In this document: positions 26,752 through 35,176 of the stretch, piece after piece | Numbering within the stretch: position 1 is the first letter of the stretch | Layout of the letters: every line of letters starts with the position of its first letter | Assembly (NCBI RefSeq): GCF_005871085.1 | Contig: NZ_VAUP01000038.1 | Location: forward strand, 124,001-188,000 | Direction: 5' to 3' | DNA length: 64,000 nucleotides | Source of the DNA: Xanthobacter autotrophicus | GTDB lineage: Bacteria; Pseudomonadota; Alphaproteobacteria; Rhizobiales; Xanthobacteraceae | Position numbers and translations under genes: made by a program | Notes under the pieces: model-generated | What the model was told of the DNA's origin: nothing | The model's input: the letters and a program-made list of their open reading frames with translations, nothing else | Databases searched by the model: none

Positions 26752-26990
26752 GGCCGGTTCGGGAGCGGGGCAGGGCAAGTCGGTGAGCGCGAGAAAGGCG
26801 AGGGGCCGGCGGCGGGCGGCCGCGCGCGCTCCCCCATGGTGCTCTCCCATAGCGCTCCTGCATGACGCTCCCCCCGCCCGCGGCACCGTGGCACCGGACG
26901 GGATCGCTCCGCTGTCGTCATAATGATACAGACCCGCCGTAAGCTCGCCGGTCATCCCACTATGCCGAAAGAGGACGCTGCGGAGCAGCC

Positions 26991-28640
26991 ATGGCGATCA
27001 TTGCGCAAATTCTCGCCGGGCTGGGCCTGCTCTTCGTCGGACTGAAGATCATGTCGACGCACCTGCAACAGGCCACGGGCCGGCGGGTGCGCAATCTGCT
27101 GCGAACGGCCACCCGCTCGCCGTTCGCGGGGCTGCTGTGCGGCACGCTGGCCGGTGCGGCGACCCAGTCCTCCAATGCGGTGGCGGTCATCAGCGGCAAT
27201 CTGGTGCGCGGCGGGGTGCTCACCACCCGCGATGCCATCCCCATCGTGGCCGGCGGCAATGTGGGCACCGCCGCGCTGGTGTTCGTGGCCGCCATCGATT
27301 TCCGCCTGCTGGTGCTCTATCTGGTGGCGATGGTGGGCTTCGGCTTCCAGTTCAAGCTGGACCGCCGCCCGGCCTTCAAGGAATGGATGGGCGTCGCTCT
27401 CGGCCTCGCCCTGGTGCTGTTGGGGCTCGACTACATCAAGCAGGGGCCGCGCGCCCTCGACGTGAGCGCGCTGGCCGCCGTCCTCGACCATGGCATCTCG
27501 CCTTGGGTGGGCTTCCTGCTGGGGCTCATCGCCGCCGCTGTCAGCCAGTCCTCTTCCACGCCTACCATCCTGGTGGTGGCGCTGATGCAGTCACAGGTGC
27601 TCGGCCTCGACGATTCCATCATTATCGTCATGGGCGCCAATCTCGGCTCCGGCATCTCCGCCGTGCTCACCGCCGGCGAGCTGGAGGGCACCGGGCGGCA
27701 GCTATGCTATGTTCACGTGCTGGTGAAGGCAGTGGGCTGCCTCCTCGTCGGCGCTGTGTTGCTCGCTGCCGGATGGCTGGGGGCGGAGCCGGTGGCCCTG
27801 CTGTCGCAGATGGGGGGCGGCAAGGCGTCGGCCTCCCTGTCCCTGCTGTTCCTGGCCTTGCAGGTCGCCGGGGCGGTGCCGGTCTCCCTCGCCCGAGGGG
27901 TGACCGAGGCCATCGCCGCGCGGCTGAGCCCGCCCACCATGGAGGATAGCGCCTCCAAGCCGCGCTTCATCCACGAGCGGGCGCTGGGCGACTTCGCCAC
28001 CGCGCTGGATCTCGCCGAACAGGAGATCATGCGGCTGGTCAAGCTGCTGCCCACCCTGCTGCCGGACCTCGACCAGCAGGACCAGAGCGGGCCGGCGGAG
28101 CGGCTCGCTTTGTGGCGGGGGGCCAACGCCATCGGCGTCGCCATCGACCAGTTCCTGTCCGATCTCATCGCCCGCGGCGTGCCGAGGGGCAGCCTCCAGA
28201 CCGCCCTGCACCTGCAGGCGCTGGTGGAGACCGTGCGCACCTTGCAAGACACGCTGCACGCCTTCACCGAGGTGGTGGAGGGCTTTGCCGACCTGCCGCC
28301 CCTCGGCTTCAACCTGTCCGAATCCCTGCGCACCATCATCCTGTCCCTGGCCGACGCCACCGACGGGGATGCGGAGGACCTCGACCTCATCATCACGCTG
28401 GCCGGGGATCGCAGCGACCTGCTGAGCCGCATCCGCCGCCAGCTCGCGGCATCGGCGCTGGGCACGGGGGAGGACGCGCGCCAGCTCCTGCTCGCCACCA
28501 GCCTGTTCGAGCGCGGGGTCTGGCTGGTGCGGCGCAGCGCAGTGGCGTTGCGTGCTCCGGCGAATGAGGCTAATCCCGTGGTCAACGCGGCCTCCGGCGA
28601 GGCGCGCAAGCGAGAAGAGGCCGATGCACATCGAACGTGA
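26991..28640 (+). CDS. Na/Pi cotransporter family protein with PhoU-like C-terminal domain
   Basis: 549 residues. Two inverted membrane repeats each carry the QSS signature: GAATQSSNAVAV (about 55-66) and AVSQSSSTPTI (about 181-191). The second half, after about residue 320, is helical and soluble with LDLAEQEIMRLVKLLP and heptad-like spacing, resembling the PhoU-type tail of NptA/YjbB proteins. Members export or import phosphate with sodium. The downstream STAS gene overlaps its end by 17 bases, tying transport to the signalling locus. Confidence 0.88.
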   Translation: MAIIAQILAGLGLLFVGLKIMSTHLQQATGRRVRNLLRTATRSPFAGLLCGTLAGAATQSSNAVAVISGNLVRGGVLTTRDAIPIVAGGNVGTAALVFVAAIDFRLLVLYLVAMVGFGFQFKLDRRPAFKEWMGVALGLALVLLGLDYIKQGPRALDVSALAAVLDHGISPWVGFLLGLIAAAVSQSSSTPTILVVALMQSQVLGLDDSIIIVMGANLGSGISAVLTAGELEGTGRQLCYVHVLVKAVGCLLVGAVLLAAGWLGAEPVALLSQMGGGKASASLSLLFLALQVAGAVPVSLARGVTEAIAARLSPPTMEDSASKPRFIHERALGDFATALDLAEQEIMRLVKLLPTLLPDLDQQDQSGPAERLALWRGANAIGVAIDQFLSDLIARGVPRGSLQTALHLQALVETVRTLQDTLHAFTEVVEGFADLPPLGFNLSESLRTIILSLADATDGDAEDLDLIITLAGDRSDLLSRIRRQLAASALGTGEDARQLLLATSLFERGVWLVRRSAVALRAPANEANPVVNAASGEARKREEADAHRT

Positions 28641-28926
28641 GCAGCTCGGGTCCGAGGTGGTGCTGAAGGTGGCGGGACGGCTGGATACGCCCAACGCCAA
28701 GCCGTTCGAGGCGAGCCTCATGGAAGTGGTGACCACCACCGATGGCGGGCTCCTCGTGAACCTCGCTGGCGTGGACTATGTCTCCTCTTCGGGCCTGCGG
28801 GCCCTGCTGGTGGCCGGCAAGGCCATGCGCACCGCCAAGCGCAAGCTCACCTTGTCGTCCCTGCAGCCGCAGATCCGGGAAGTGTTCGACATTTCCGGCT
28901 TCTCGACCCTTTTCGAAATCACCTGA
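28624..28926 (+). CDS. second STAS-domain antagonist-like protein
   Basis: 100 residues, a minimal STAS domain from MHIEREQLG. The phosphorylation segment is VDYVSSSGLRALLVAG, with serines 54-56 directly before G-L-R, closer to the SpoIIAA/RsbV pattern than the first STAS protein (ASIGIR). The start lies inside the cotransporter gene (17-base overlap), so the two are translated together. It may be the switch that ties phosphate transport to the kinase and phosphatase. Its stop overlaps the first unit of a tandem repeat. Confidence 0.88.
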   Translation: MHIEREQLGSEVVLKVAGRLDTPNAKPFEASLMEVVTTTDGGLLVNLAGVDYVSSSGLRALLVAGKAMRTAKRKLTLSSLQPQIREVFDISGFSTLFEIT

Positions 28927-29015
28927 GCCCGCGCGGCGCCTGAGCGTGGCCGGAGTCTAGCCCGCGCGGCGCCTGAGCGTGGCCTGAGTCTAGCCCGCGC
29001 GGCGCCTGAGCGTGG
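28926..29015. repeat. 33-base tandem repeat, about 2.7 copies
   Basis: The unit AGCCCGCGCGGCGCCTGAGC plus GTGGCCKGAGTCT starts at 28926, 28959 and 28992. The first two copies differ by one base and the third ends after 24 bases. It fills the gap between the convergent STAS and epmA genes and begins at the last base of the STAS stop codon. Each unit contains the palindrome GGCGCC. Confidence 0.9.
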
Positions 29016-29028
29016 GTCCGGCTCCCGC

Positions 29029-30096
29029 TCAGCCGACCGGCGCCCACAGCACGTCCTCGATGCGGCGGGCGCCGCTGGCCAGCACCGCGAGGCGGTCGAA
29101 GCCGAGCGCGCAGCCGCTCGCGGGTGGCATCACCGCCAAAGCGGCCAGGAAATCGGCATCGATGGGATAGCGCTCGCCATAGAGCCGCTCTTTCTCGTCC
29201 ATCTCCTCCTCGAAGCGCCGGCGCTGCTCGTCGGCGTCGGTCAGCTCGCCGAAGGCGTTGGCCAGCTCAAGCCCGCAGGCATAAAGCTCGAAGCGCTCGG
29301 CGAAGCGCGCATCTTCCGGCTTGGGTCGGGCCAGCGCCGCCTCGCTCACCGGATAGTCGCAGAGCACCGTGGGCCGGCCCATGCCGAGCCGGGGCTCGAT
29401 CTTTTCCACCAGCACCCGCGAGAAGATGTCCGCCCAGGTGTCGTCCGGGGCGGTGCGGATGCCGTGCCCCGCCGCCATCTCGGCAAACGGCCTCGGGTCC
29501 GGCCGCTCGCCGGGGGCCGGCAGCACCGTGGCCAGCGCCATGCCGGCGTGGCGCGCGAACGCCTCTTCCAGCGTCAGCCGCTCCGGCGCGGCGAACGGGT
29601 CGCACGTGTGCCCCCGCCAGGCGAAGCTCGACACCCCGCCAGCCTCGGCGGCGCAGGCGAGCAGGCCGGCGCAATCCTCCATGAGCCGGGTATAGGGCGC
29701 GCCGGCGCGGTACCATTCCAGCAGGGTGAACTCGGGATGGTGGGCCATGCTCCGCTCCCGGTTGCGGAACACGCGGGCGAATTCGAAGATCTTCTCTTCC
29801 CCCGCCGCCAGCAGCTTCTTGGCGGCGAATTCCGGCGACGTGCGCAGGTAGAGCGTGCGCCGGGCGCCGTCCGGGCCGATGAGGTCAGTGGCGAAGGCGT
29901 GCAGGTGCGCCTCGTTGCCGGGGGAGATCTGGAGTGCCGGCGTCTCCACCTCGATGAAGCCTTCGGCGGCAAGGCGGGCGCGGATCGCCGCCATCATGCG
30001 CCCGCGGGCCAGCAGGAATGGGCGCCGGTCGGCGTGGACGGACGGGCTCCACCATGGACTGGGATCGGGGCTTGTGCCGGGCGTCGATACCGCCAT
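29029..30096 (-). CDS. epmA: elongation factor P--(R)-beta-lysine ligase
   Basis: 355 residues, a stand-alone class II lysyl-tRNA synthetase core without the anticodon-binding domain. Class II motifs are visible: RMMAAIRARLAAEGFIEVETP, EFARVFRNRERS with HHPEFTLLEWY, and GCALGFDRLAVL. EpmA attaches (R)-beta-lysine to elongation factor P. Its target gene efp is divergent 142 bases away. EpmB, which makes the beta-lysine, is not in the window. Confidence 0.93.
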   Translation of the reverse strand: MAVSTPGTSPDPSPWWSPSVHADRRPFLLARGRMMAAIRARLAAEGFIEVETPALQISPGNEAHLHAFATDLIGPDGARRTLYLRTSPEFAAKKLLAAGEEKIFEFARVFRNRERSMAHHPEFTLLEWYRAGAPYTRLMEDCAGLLACAAEAGGVSSFAWRGHTCDPFAAPERLTLEEAFARHAGMALATVLPAPGERPDPRPFAEMAAGHGIRTAPDDTWADIFSRVLVEKIEPRLGMGRPTVLCDYPVSEAALARPKPEDARFAERFELYACGLELANAFGELTDADEQRRRFEEEMDEKERLYGERYPIDADFLAALAVMPPASGCALGFDRLAVLASGARRIEDVLWAPVG

Positions 30097-30238
30097 GGGG
30101 CGCGAAATCCTTGTTGCGGCAGGGTGCCGAAGGCAGAAAGGCGGGCACGAGACTGGTTTTGTTCGCCAAGATCGCTATGTTGCGCGCCGATAGATCAGGA
30201 GCGGCACGCCGCCGCACAAAGTTCAAGGAAGACGCGAC

Positions 30239-30808
30239 GTGGTCAAGGTCATCGCCAGCTCTCTGCGCAAAGGCAATGTGGTCGATATCGACGACAAGCT
30301 CTATGTGGTGCTCACCGCTGAAAATATTCATCCCGGCAAGGGCACGCCGGTCACCCAGCTCGACATGCGCCGCATCTCCGACGGGGTGAAGATCTCCGAG
30401 CGCTACCGCACCACCGAGCAGGTGGAGCGCGCCTTCGTGGAAGACCGCCCCCATACCTTCCTCTATGAGGATTCGGACGGCTACACCTTCATGAACCCTG
30501 AGAATTTCGATCAGGTGATCGTGACCAAGGACGTCATGGGCGACTCGGCGGTGTATCTTCAGGAAGGCATGGAATGCATGCTTTCCACCCATAACGGCGT
30601 TCCCATCGCCATCGAGCTGCCGGCGCGCGTGACGCTGGAGATCGTGGACACCGAGCCCACCGTGAAGGGCCAGACCGCCTCGTCCTCCTACAAGCCGGCG
30701 AAGCTCTCCAACGGCGTGCGCACCATGGTGCCGCCGCACGTTTCGGCCGGCACCCGCGTGGTCATCATGACCGCCGATAACTCCTATGTGGAGCGCGCCA
30801 AGGACTGA
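30239..30808 (+). CDS. efp: elongation factor P
   Basis: 189 residues starting at a GTG with AAGGAAG upstream. KOW-like domain I contains the modification loop [10 protein letters not shown] with Lys34, the residue lysylated by EpmA. The OB domains follow ([21 protein letters not shown] end). EF-P relieves ribosome stalling at proline runs. Lys34 plus the divergent epmA gene indicate the lysylation branch of EF-P activation and argue against rhamnosylation. Confidence 0.97.
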   Translation: MVKVIASSLRKGNVVDIDDKLYVVLTAENIHPGKGTPVTQLDMRRISDGVKISERYRTTEQVERAFVEDRPHTFLYEDSDGYTFMNPENFDQVIVTKDVMGDSAVYLQEGMECMLSTHNGVPIAIELPARVTLEIVDTEPTVKGQTASSSYKPAKLSNGVRTMVPPHVSAGTRVVIMTADNSYVERAKD

Positions 30809-30818
30809 GCGCCGCAGC

Positions 30819-30843
30819 GCGGGACGGACCAGATCCGTCCCGC
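30819..30843 (+). terminator. strong hairpin after efp
   Basis: GCGGGACGGA and TCCGTCCCGC form a ten-pair perfect stem around a five-base loop, 11 bases after the efp stop. There is no T run, so it may be a terminator of the weak-tail type or a 3' stabiliser. Confidence 0.5.
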
Positions 30844-31008
30844 CGCGCCCTGCCTCGCTGTCCGGTCCGGCCGTCTCGTGCCGCCGCCCTTGAATTCCCT
30901 TGCCCTTGCCTCGTCATTTCGCGGCCGCAGCATCCTGCGGAAGCAATGGAACTTTTTCGCAAGTCCGTCCGTTGTGGGGGAAACGACTGGTAGTCAGGGC
31001 GTATCGCG

Positions 31009-31425
31009 ATGATCTTTACGGGAAAGCGGGTTCTCGTCGTGGAAGACGAGTTCCTTGTAGCCTTAGGGCTGGAAGACAATCTGAGGTCGCTGGGCTGCAC
31101 CGTGGTTGGACCGATCGCGAGCCTGTCGGCTGCCATGGCAGCCGCCGCTCATGAAAAGGTCGATGCAGCGATCCTCGACGTCAATCTCGTTGGAGAGGCG
31201 GTCTATCCCGCCGCATCGATCCTCGCGGACCGGGGCATCCCCTTCATCTTCTGCTCGGGCTACACCGGCAGCGTCCGCATGCCGGCGGAATTCGCCGACG
31301 CACCGCGCGTGGCCAAGCCCTATACCAGCCGGGTCATCGCCGAAGCCTTGTCGGACCTGCTGTCCGGGGGGGCGGCCGGGGAAGCCGTCCTGCGCGGTCC
31401 GGCCAACGCCACCAACGGTATGTGA
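31009..31425 (+). CDS. single-domain response regulator (receiver)
   Basis: 138 residues, one receiver domain: acidic pair in VLVVEDEFL, phosphoacceptor Asp57 in AAILDVNL, Thr/Ser switch in IFCSGYTG, and Lys in RVAKPYTS. There is no output domain. FCSGY and KPY place it with the FAT GUY-type receivers common in alphaproteobacteria, which often act as phosphate sinks or in stress signalling. No kinase gene is adjacent. Confidence 0.88.
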   Translation: MIFTGKRVLVVEDEFLVALGLEDNLRSLGCTVVGPIASLSAAMAAAAHEKVDAAILDVNLVGEAVYPAASILADRGIPFIFCSGYTGSVRMPAEFADAPRVAKPYTSRVIAEALSDLLSGGAAGEAVLRGPANATNGM

Positions 31426-31453
31426 CGGTCTTTGCTGGGACAGGACTTGGTGC

Positions 31454-31473
31454 GGCGGTCTTGCAAGACCGCC
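31454..31473. repeat. 20-base perfect palindrome
   Basis: GGCGGTCTTGCAAGACCGCC is a perfect self-complement lying 29 bases after the receiver gene. It could be a hairpin without a loop or a dimer binding site. The rest of 31426-31663 holds a short direct repeat (ACCAAGGGCCGT, twice near 31541-31565) and no gene. Confidence 0.6.
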
Positions 31474-31663
31474 GGCCTGCAGCTTGGACGAAGCCTTTTC
31501 CTGTAGGACCCTTGCCATCCCGGCCTTCGCGCCGGGCTTGACCAAGGGCCGTACCAAGGGCCGTCGAGCGTAGCGCTCCAGCCCGGTCGCTTCGGCCCCA
31601 GTCAGTCAGTTTCCCCGGAAAAGCTCTGGTTCGATAACGCCTTGCAGATTGAAGGCCGGGGGG

Positions 31664-32320
31664 TCAGGCCGCCCCGGCTTCTTTGTCCTTGCCGGACGCT
31701 GACGCCTCGGCCTTCGGTCCGCCGCGGGCGACGCCCACCATGGCCGGACGCAGCACCCGCTCGCCGATGACGTAGCCGGACTGCACCACCTGCACCACCG
31801 TGCCCGACGGCACGCTCGGGTCGGGCACCTCGAACATGGCCTGGTGCAGGTTGGGATCGAACTTCTGGCCCTTCGGCTCGATCTTGCGGATGCCGTGCTT
31901 TTCCAGCGCCTTGACGAGGCCGCGCTCGGTCAGTTCCAGGCCTTCCAGAAGGCCCTTCACGGCGCCGTCGGCGGTGGCCTTGGCCTCCTCATCCACCGTG
32001 CCGAGGGCGCGGGCGAGGTCGTCGGCCACGTTCAGCACGTCGCGGGCGAAGGAGGCGATGCCGTAGGTCTTGGCGTCCACGACTTCCTTCTCGGCGCGGC
32101 GGCGGATGTTCTCCGCCTCAGCGAAGGCGCGCAGAAACTTGTCCTTCAGGCTCGCAATCTCGGCTTCCAGGCGCTGCTTTTCCGCGGCGAAGTCGCCGGC
32201 GATCTCCTGGTCGGCGGTCGCGAGGGCTTCCGCCTCGGCGGTTGCTTCGTTGACGCCCGCGTTCACACCGTTTTCGCTTGCGTCGCCGCCGGTCTCGGGC
32301 GCGCGCTTCTGCTCGCTCAT
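31664..32320 (-). CDS. grpE: nucleotide exchange factor GrpE
   Basis: 218 residues from [10 protein letters not shown] charged N-terminus is followed by the long coiled helix ([22 protein letters not shown] over about 45-68) and the beta domain with [22 protein letters not shown] and [19 protein letters not shown]. GrpE releases ADP from DnaK. Upstream Met codons (32338, 32368) are possible but add nothing conserved. Downstream of hrcA on the same strand. Confidence 0.95.
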   Translation of the reverse strand: MSEQKRAPETGGDASENGVNAGVNEATAEAEALATADQEIAGDFAAEKQRLEAEIASLKDKFLRAFAEAENIRRRAEKEVVDAKTYGIASFARDVLNVADDLARALGTVDEEAKATADGAVKGLLEGLELTERGLVKALEKHGIRKIEPKGQKFDPNLHQAMFEVPDPSVPSGTVVQVVQSGYVIGERVLRPAMVGVARGGPKAEASASGKDKEAGAA

Positions 32321-32469
32321 CCGGTTATCCCCTGCCATGAATGTCGCCCCGTGAGGGGCAAAGACCAAATGTCAACGCGGATATCGGGGCCACGGCGCCA
32401 AAAATCAAGACTGCGCGAGACCCGGCGCGGCTCTGCCCCCGAAAGTTTCGCCCACCGGACCCAATCGGC

Positions 32470-33588
32470 TCAGGCGGCGTCCACCCCCGGCGCGCCGAGC
32501 ACGCGGCTCACCAGCCGGGCGGTGAAATCCACCATGGGCACGATGCGCCCGTAATTGAGCCGGGTCGGGCCGATGACCCCGAGCACCCCCACCACCCGGC
32601 CCTGACCGTCGCGATAGGGCGCCACGATGGTGGAGGAGCCGGACAGCGAGAACAGCCGGTTCTCCGAGCCGATGAAGATGCGCAGCGCTTGCGCCTCCTC
32701 GGCCCGGCCCAGCAGGTCCACCACCTCGCGCTTGGTCTCCAGGTCGTCGAACAGGAGGCGGATGCGTTCCAGATCCTCCAGCGCGCGCAGGTCCTCCAGA
32801 AGCTTGGCCTGCCCTCGCACGATGAGCTTGCGGTCGCCCGGCTCTTCGCCGGACCAGGAGGCAAGACCATCCTCCACCACCCGCGCGGTGAGGGCGTCGA
32901 GGTCGAGCCGCAGCTCGGCGAGCAGGTTTTCCATCTCGGCCCGCGCGTCGCCGAGGGTGCGGCCACGGATGCGGGCGTTGAGGAAATTGGTGGCCTCGGT
33001 CAGCGCCGAGGTGGGCAGGCCCGGCGGCAAAGGCAGCACGCGGTTTTCCACCTGCCCGTCCTCGGAGACGAGGATGACCAGGGCGCGGCCCGGCTCCAGC
33101 GGCACGAATTCCACATGCTTGAGGCGCGGATCAGTCTTGGTGGCGGTCACCACCCCGGCGCCCCGGGCGAGGCCCGAGAGCATGGCGGAGGCTTCCTGCA
33201 GCACGCCTTCCACAGTGGTGGTCTTGGCGGCGGCCATCACCTGGGTCTCGATATTGGTACGGTCGCGCTCGTTCACGTCGCCGATTTCCATCAGCGCGTC
33301 CACGAAGAAGCGCAGGCCGCGCTCGGTGGGCAGGCGGCCGGCGCTGGTGTGGGGGGCGTAGATGAGGCCCGCCGTCTCCAGATCCGCCATCACGTTGCGC
33401 ACCGAGGCGGGCGACAGGGTCATGGGGATGAGGCGCGAGAGATTGCGCGAGCCCACCGGCTCGCCGGTGGCGAGATAGCTCTCCACGATCTGGCGGAAGA
33501 TCTCCCGCGCGCGCTGGTCGATCTGCGCGAGGCCGCCGGTCGACAGGGGCTGGAACGGATCGAGCGCCACTGGGTCACCGCTTTCCAC
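32470..33588 (-). CDS. hrcA: heat-inducible transcription repressor HrcA
   Basis: 372 residues, GTG start. The N-terminal winged helix contains [20 protein letters not shown] and [18 protein letters not shown], then a GAF-like domain and the C-terminal [22 protein letters not shown] typical of HrcA. It represses groESL through CIRCE elements; none is visible in this window, including in front of hrcA itself. Followed by grpE, divergent from rph, as in many alphaproteobacteria. Confidence 0.96.
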   Translation of the reverse strand: MESGDPVALDPFQPLSTGGLAQIDQRAREIFRQIVESYLATGEPVGSRNLSRLIPMTLSPASVRNVMADLETAGLIYAPHTSAGRLPTERGLRFFVDALMEIGDVNERDRTNIETQVMAAAKTTTVEGVLQEASAMLSGLARGAGVVTATKTDPRLKHVEFVPLEPGRALVILVSEDGQVENRVLPLPPGLPTSALTEATNFLNARIRGRTLGDARAEMENLLAELRLDLDALTARVVEDGLASWSGEEPGDRKLIVRGQAKLLEDLRALEDLERIRLLFDDLETKREVVDLLGRAEEAQALRIFIGSENRLFSLSGSSTIVAPYRDGQGRVVGVLGVIGPTRLNYGRIVPMVDFTARLVSRVLGAPGVDAA

Positions 33589-33698
33589 TGAACCGGGACT
33601 GCCCCGGGACCCGTATTATGTGTCCATGAACAGGCTCGCGCACAAGCGCCGTCGCGCATCGGGAGCGGCTTTGCTTCCCTCGCGCCGCCACCCGCAAA

Positions 33699-33732
33699 AA
33701 CGGCCCCCGTTCACGGGAGCCGTTCTCTCTTT
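33699..33732 (+). terminator. terminator-like hairpin upstream of rph
   Basis: On the plus strand ACGGC-C-CCCG, loop TTCA, CGGG-A-GCCGT is followed by TCTCTCTTT. It points toward rph, 95 bases before its start, in the divergent hrcA/rph gap. It could end a short leader RNA; there is no upstream plus-strand gene that needs terminating. Confidence 0.5.
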
Positions 33733-33827
33733 GGCGTCCGCCGCATTTCCTTCACGCGAACCGGTCTCCACTTCGCTCGAAAATGCTCTAAAAGGGGCGC
33801 CCGATGACCAGACAAGAGGTAAGTCCC

Positions 33828-34540
<713 letters not shown>

Positions 34541-34541
<1 letters not shown>

Positions 34542-35176
34542 TGGACCATCGGATCCTCAAGGGCCGGCTCGTGGTGGCCACCCACAATCCCGGCAAGCTC
34601 ATCGAGATGCGCATGCTGCTCGCCCCTCATGGAGTGGAGGCGGTCTCGGCCGGGGAGCTGGGCCTCACCGAGCCGGAGGAGACCGAACAGACCTTCTCCG
34701 GCAATGCCCGGCTGAAGGCGCAGGCGGCGGCGCAGGCGGCCCAGCTGCCGGCCTTCGCCGACGATTCGGGGCTGGTTATCGATGCGCTGGGCGGCGCGCC
34801 GGGCATCCACACCGCCCGCTGGGCGGGGCCGGACCGCGACTTCGAGATGGCCATGGAGAAAGTGCAGGCCGAGCTGGAGAAGGTGGGCGCCATCGCCCCC
34901 GAGCAGCGCCGCGCCCGCTTTGTTTCCGCCTTGTGCCTGGCGTGGCCGGACGGGCACGTGGAGGAATTCGAGGGGGTGGTGGAAGGCACCTTGGTCTGGC
35001 CGCCGCGCGGGGCCAAGGGCTTCGGCTACGATCCCATGTTCGTCCCCGAGGACTATCCCAAGACCTTCGCGGAGATGACGGCGGACGAGAAGCATTCCAT
35101 GCCGCCCAAGGGCTTCGGCCTCTCCCACCGGGCGCGGGCCTTCCTGAAGCTGTCGCAGGCCTGTTTGGAGGGGTGA
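34541..35176 (+). CDS. rdgB: XTP/dITP pyrophosphatase (RdgB/HAM1)
   Basis: 211 residues. Signature segments: VVATHNPGKLIEMRMLL, TFSGNARLKAQAAA, PAFADDSGLVIDALGGAPGIHT split over residues 70-90, and GFGYDPMFVPED, MPPKGFGLSHRARA. It cleans non-canonical purine nucleotides from the pool. Coupled to rph upstream and probably to hemW downstream. Confidence 0.96.

Noticed and set aside
32341-33591. 416-codon open frame opposite hrcA
   Set aside because: hrcA on the other strand has full-length conserved motifs; this frame is its mirror.
33589-33827. Possible CIRCE element (HrcA operator) in front of hrcA
   Set aside because: No TTAGCACTC-N9-GAGTGCTAA or near match was found on either strand in this gap.
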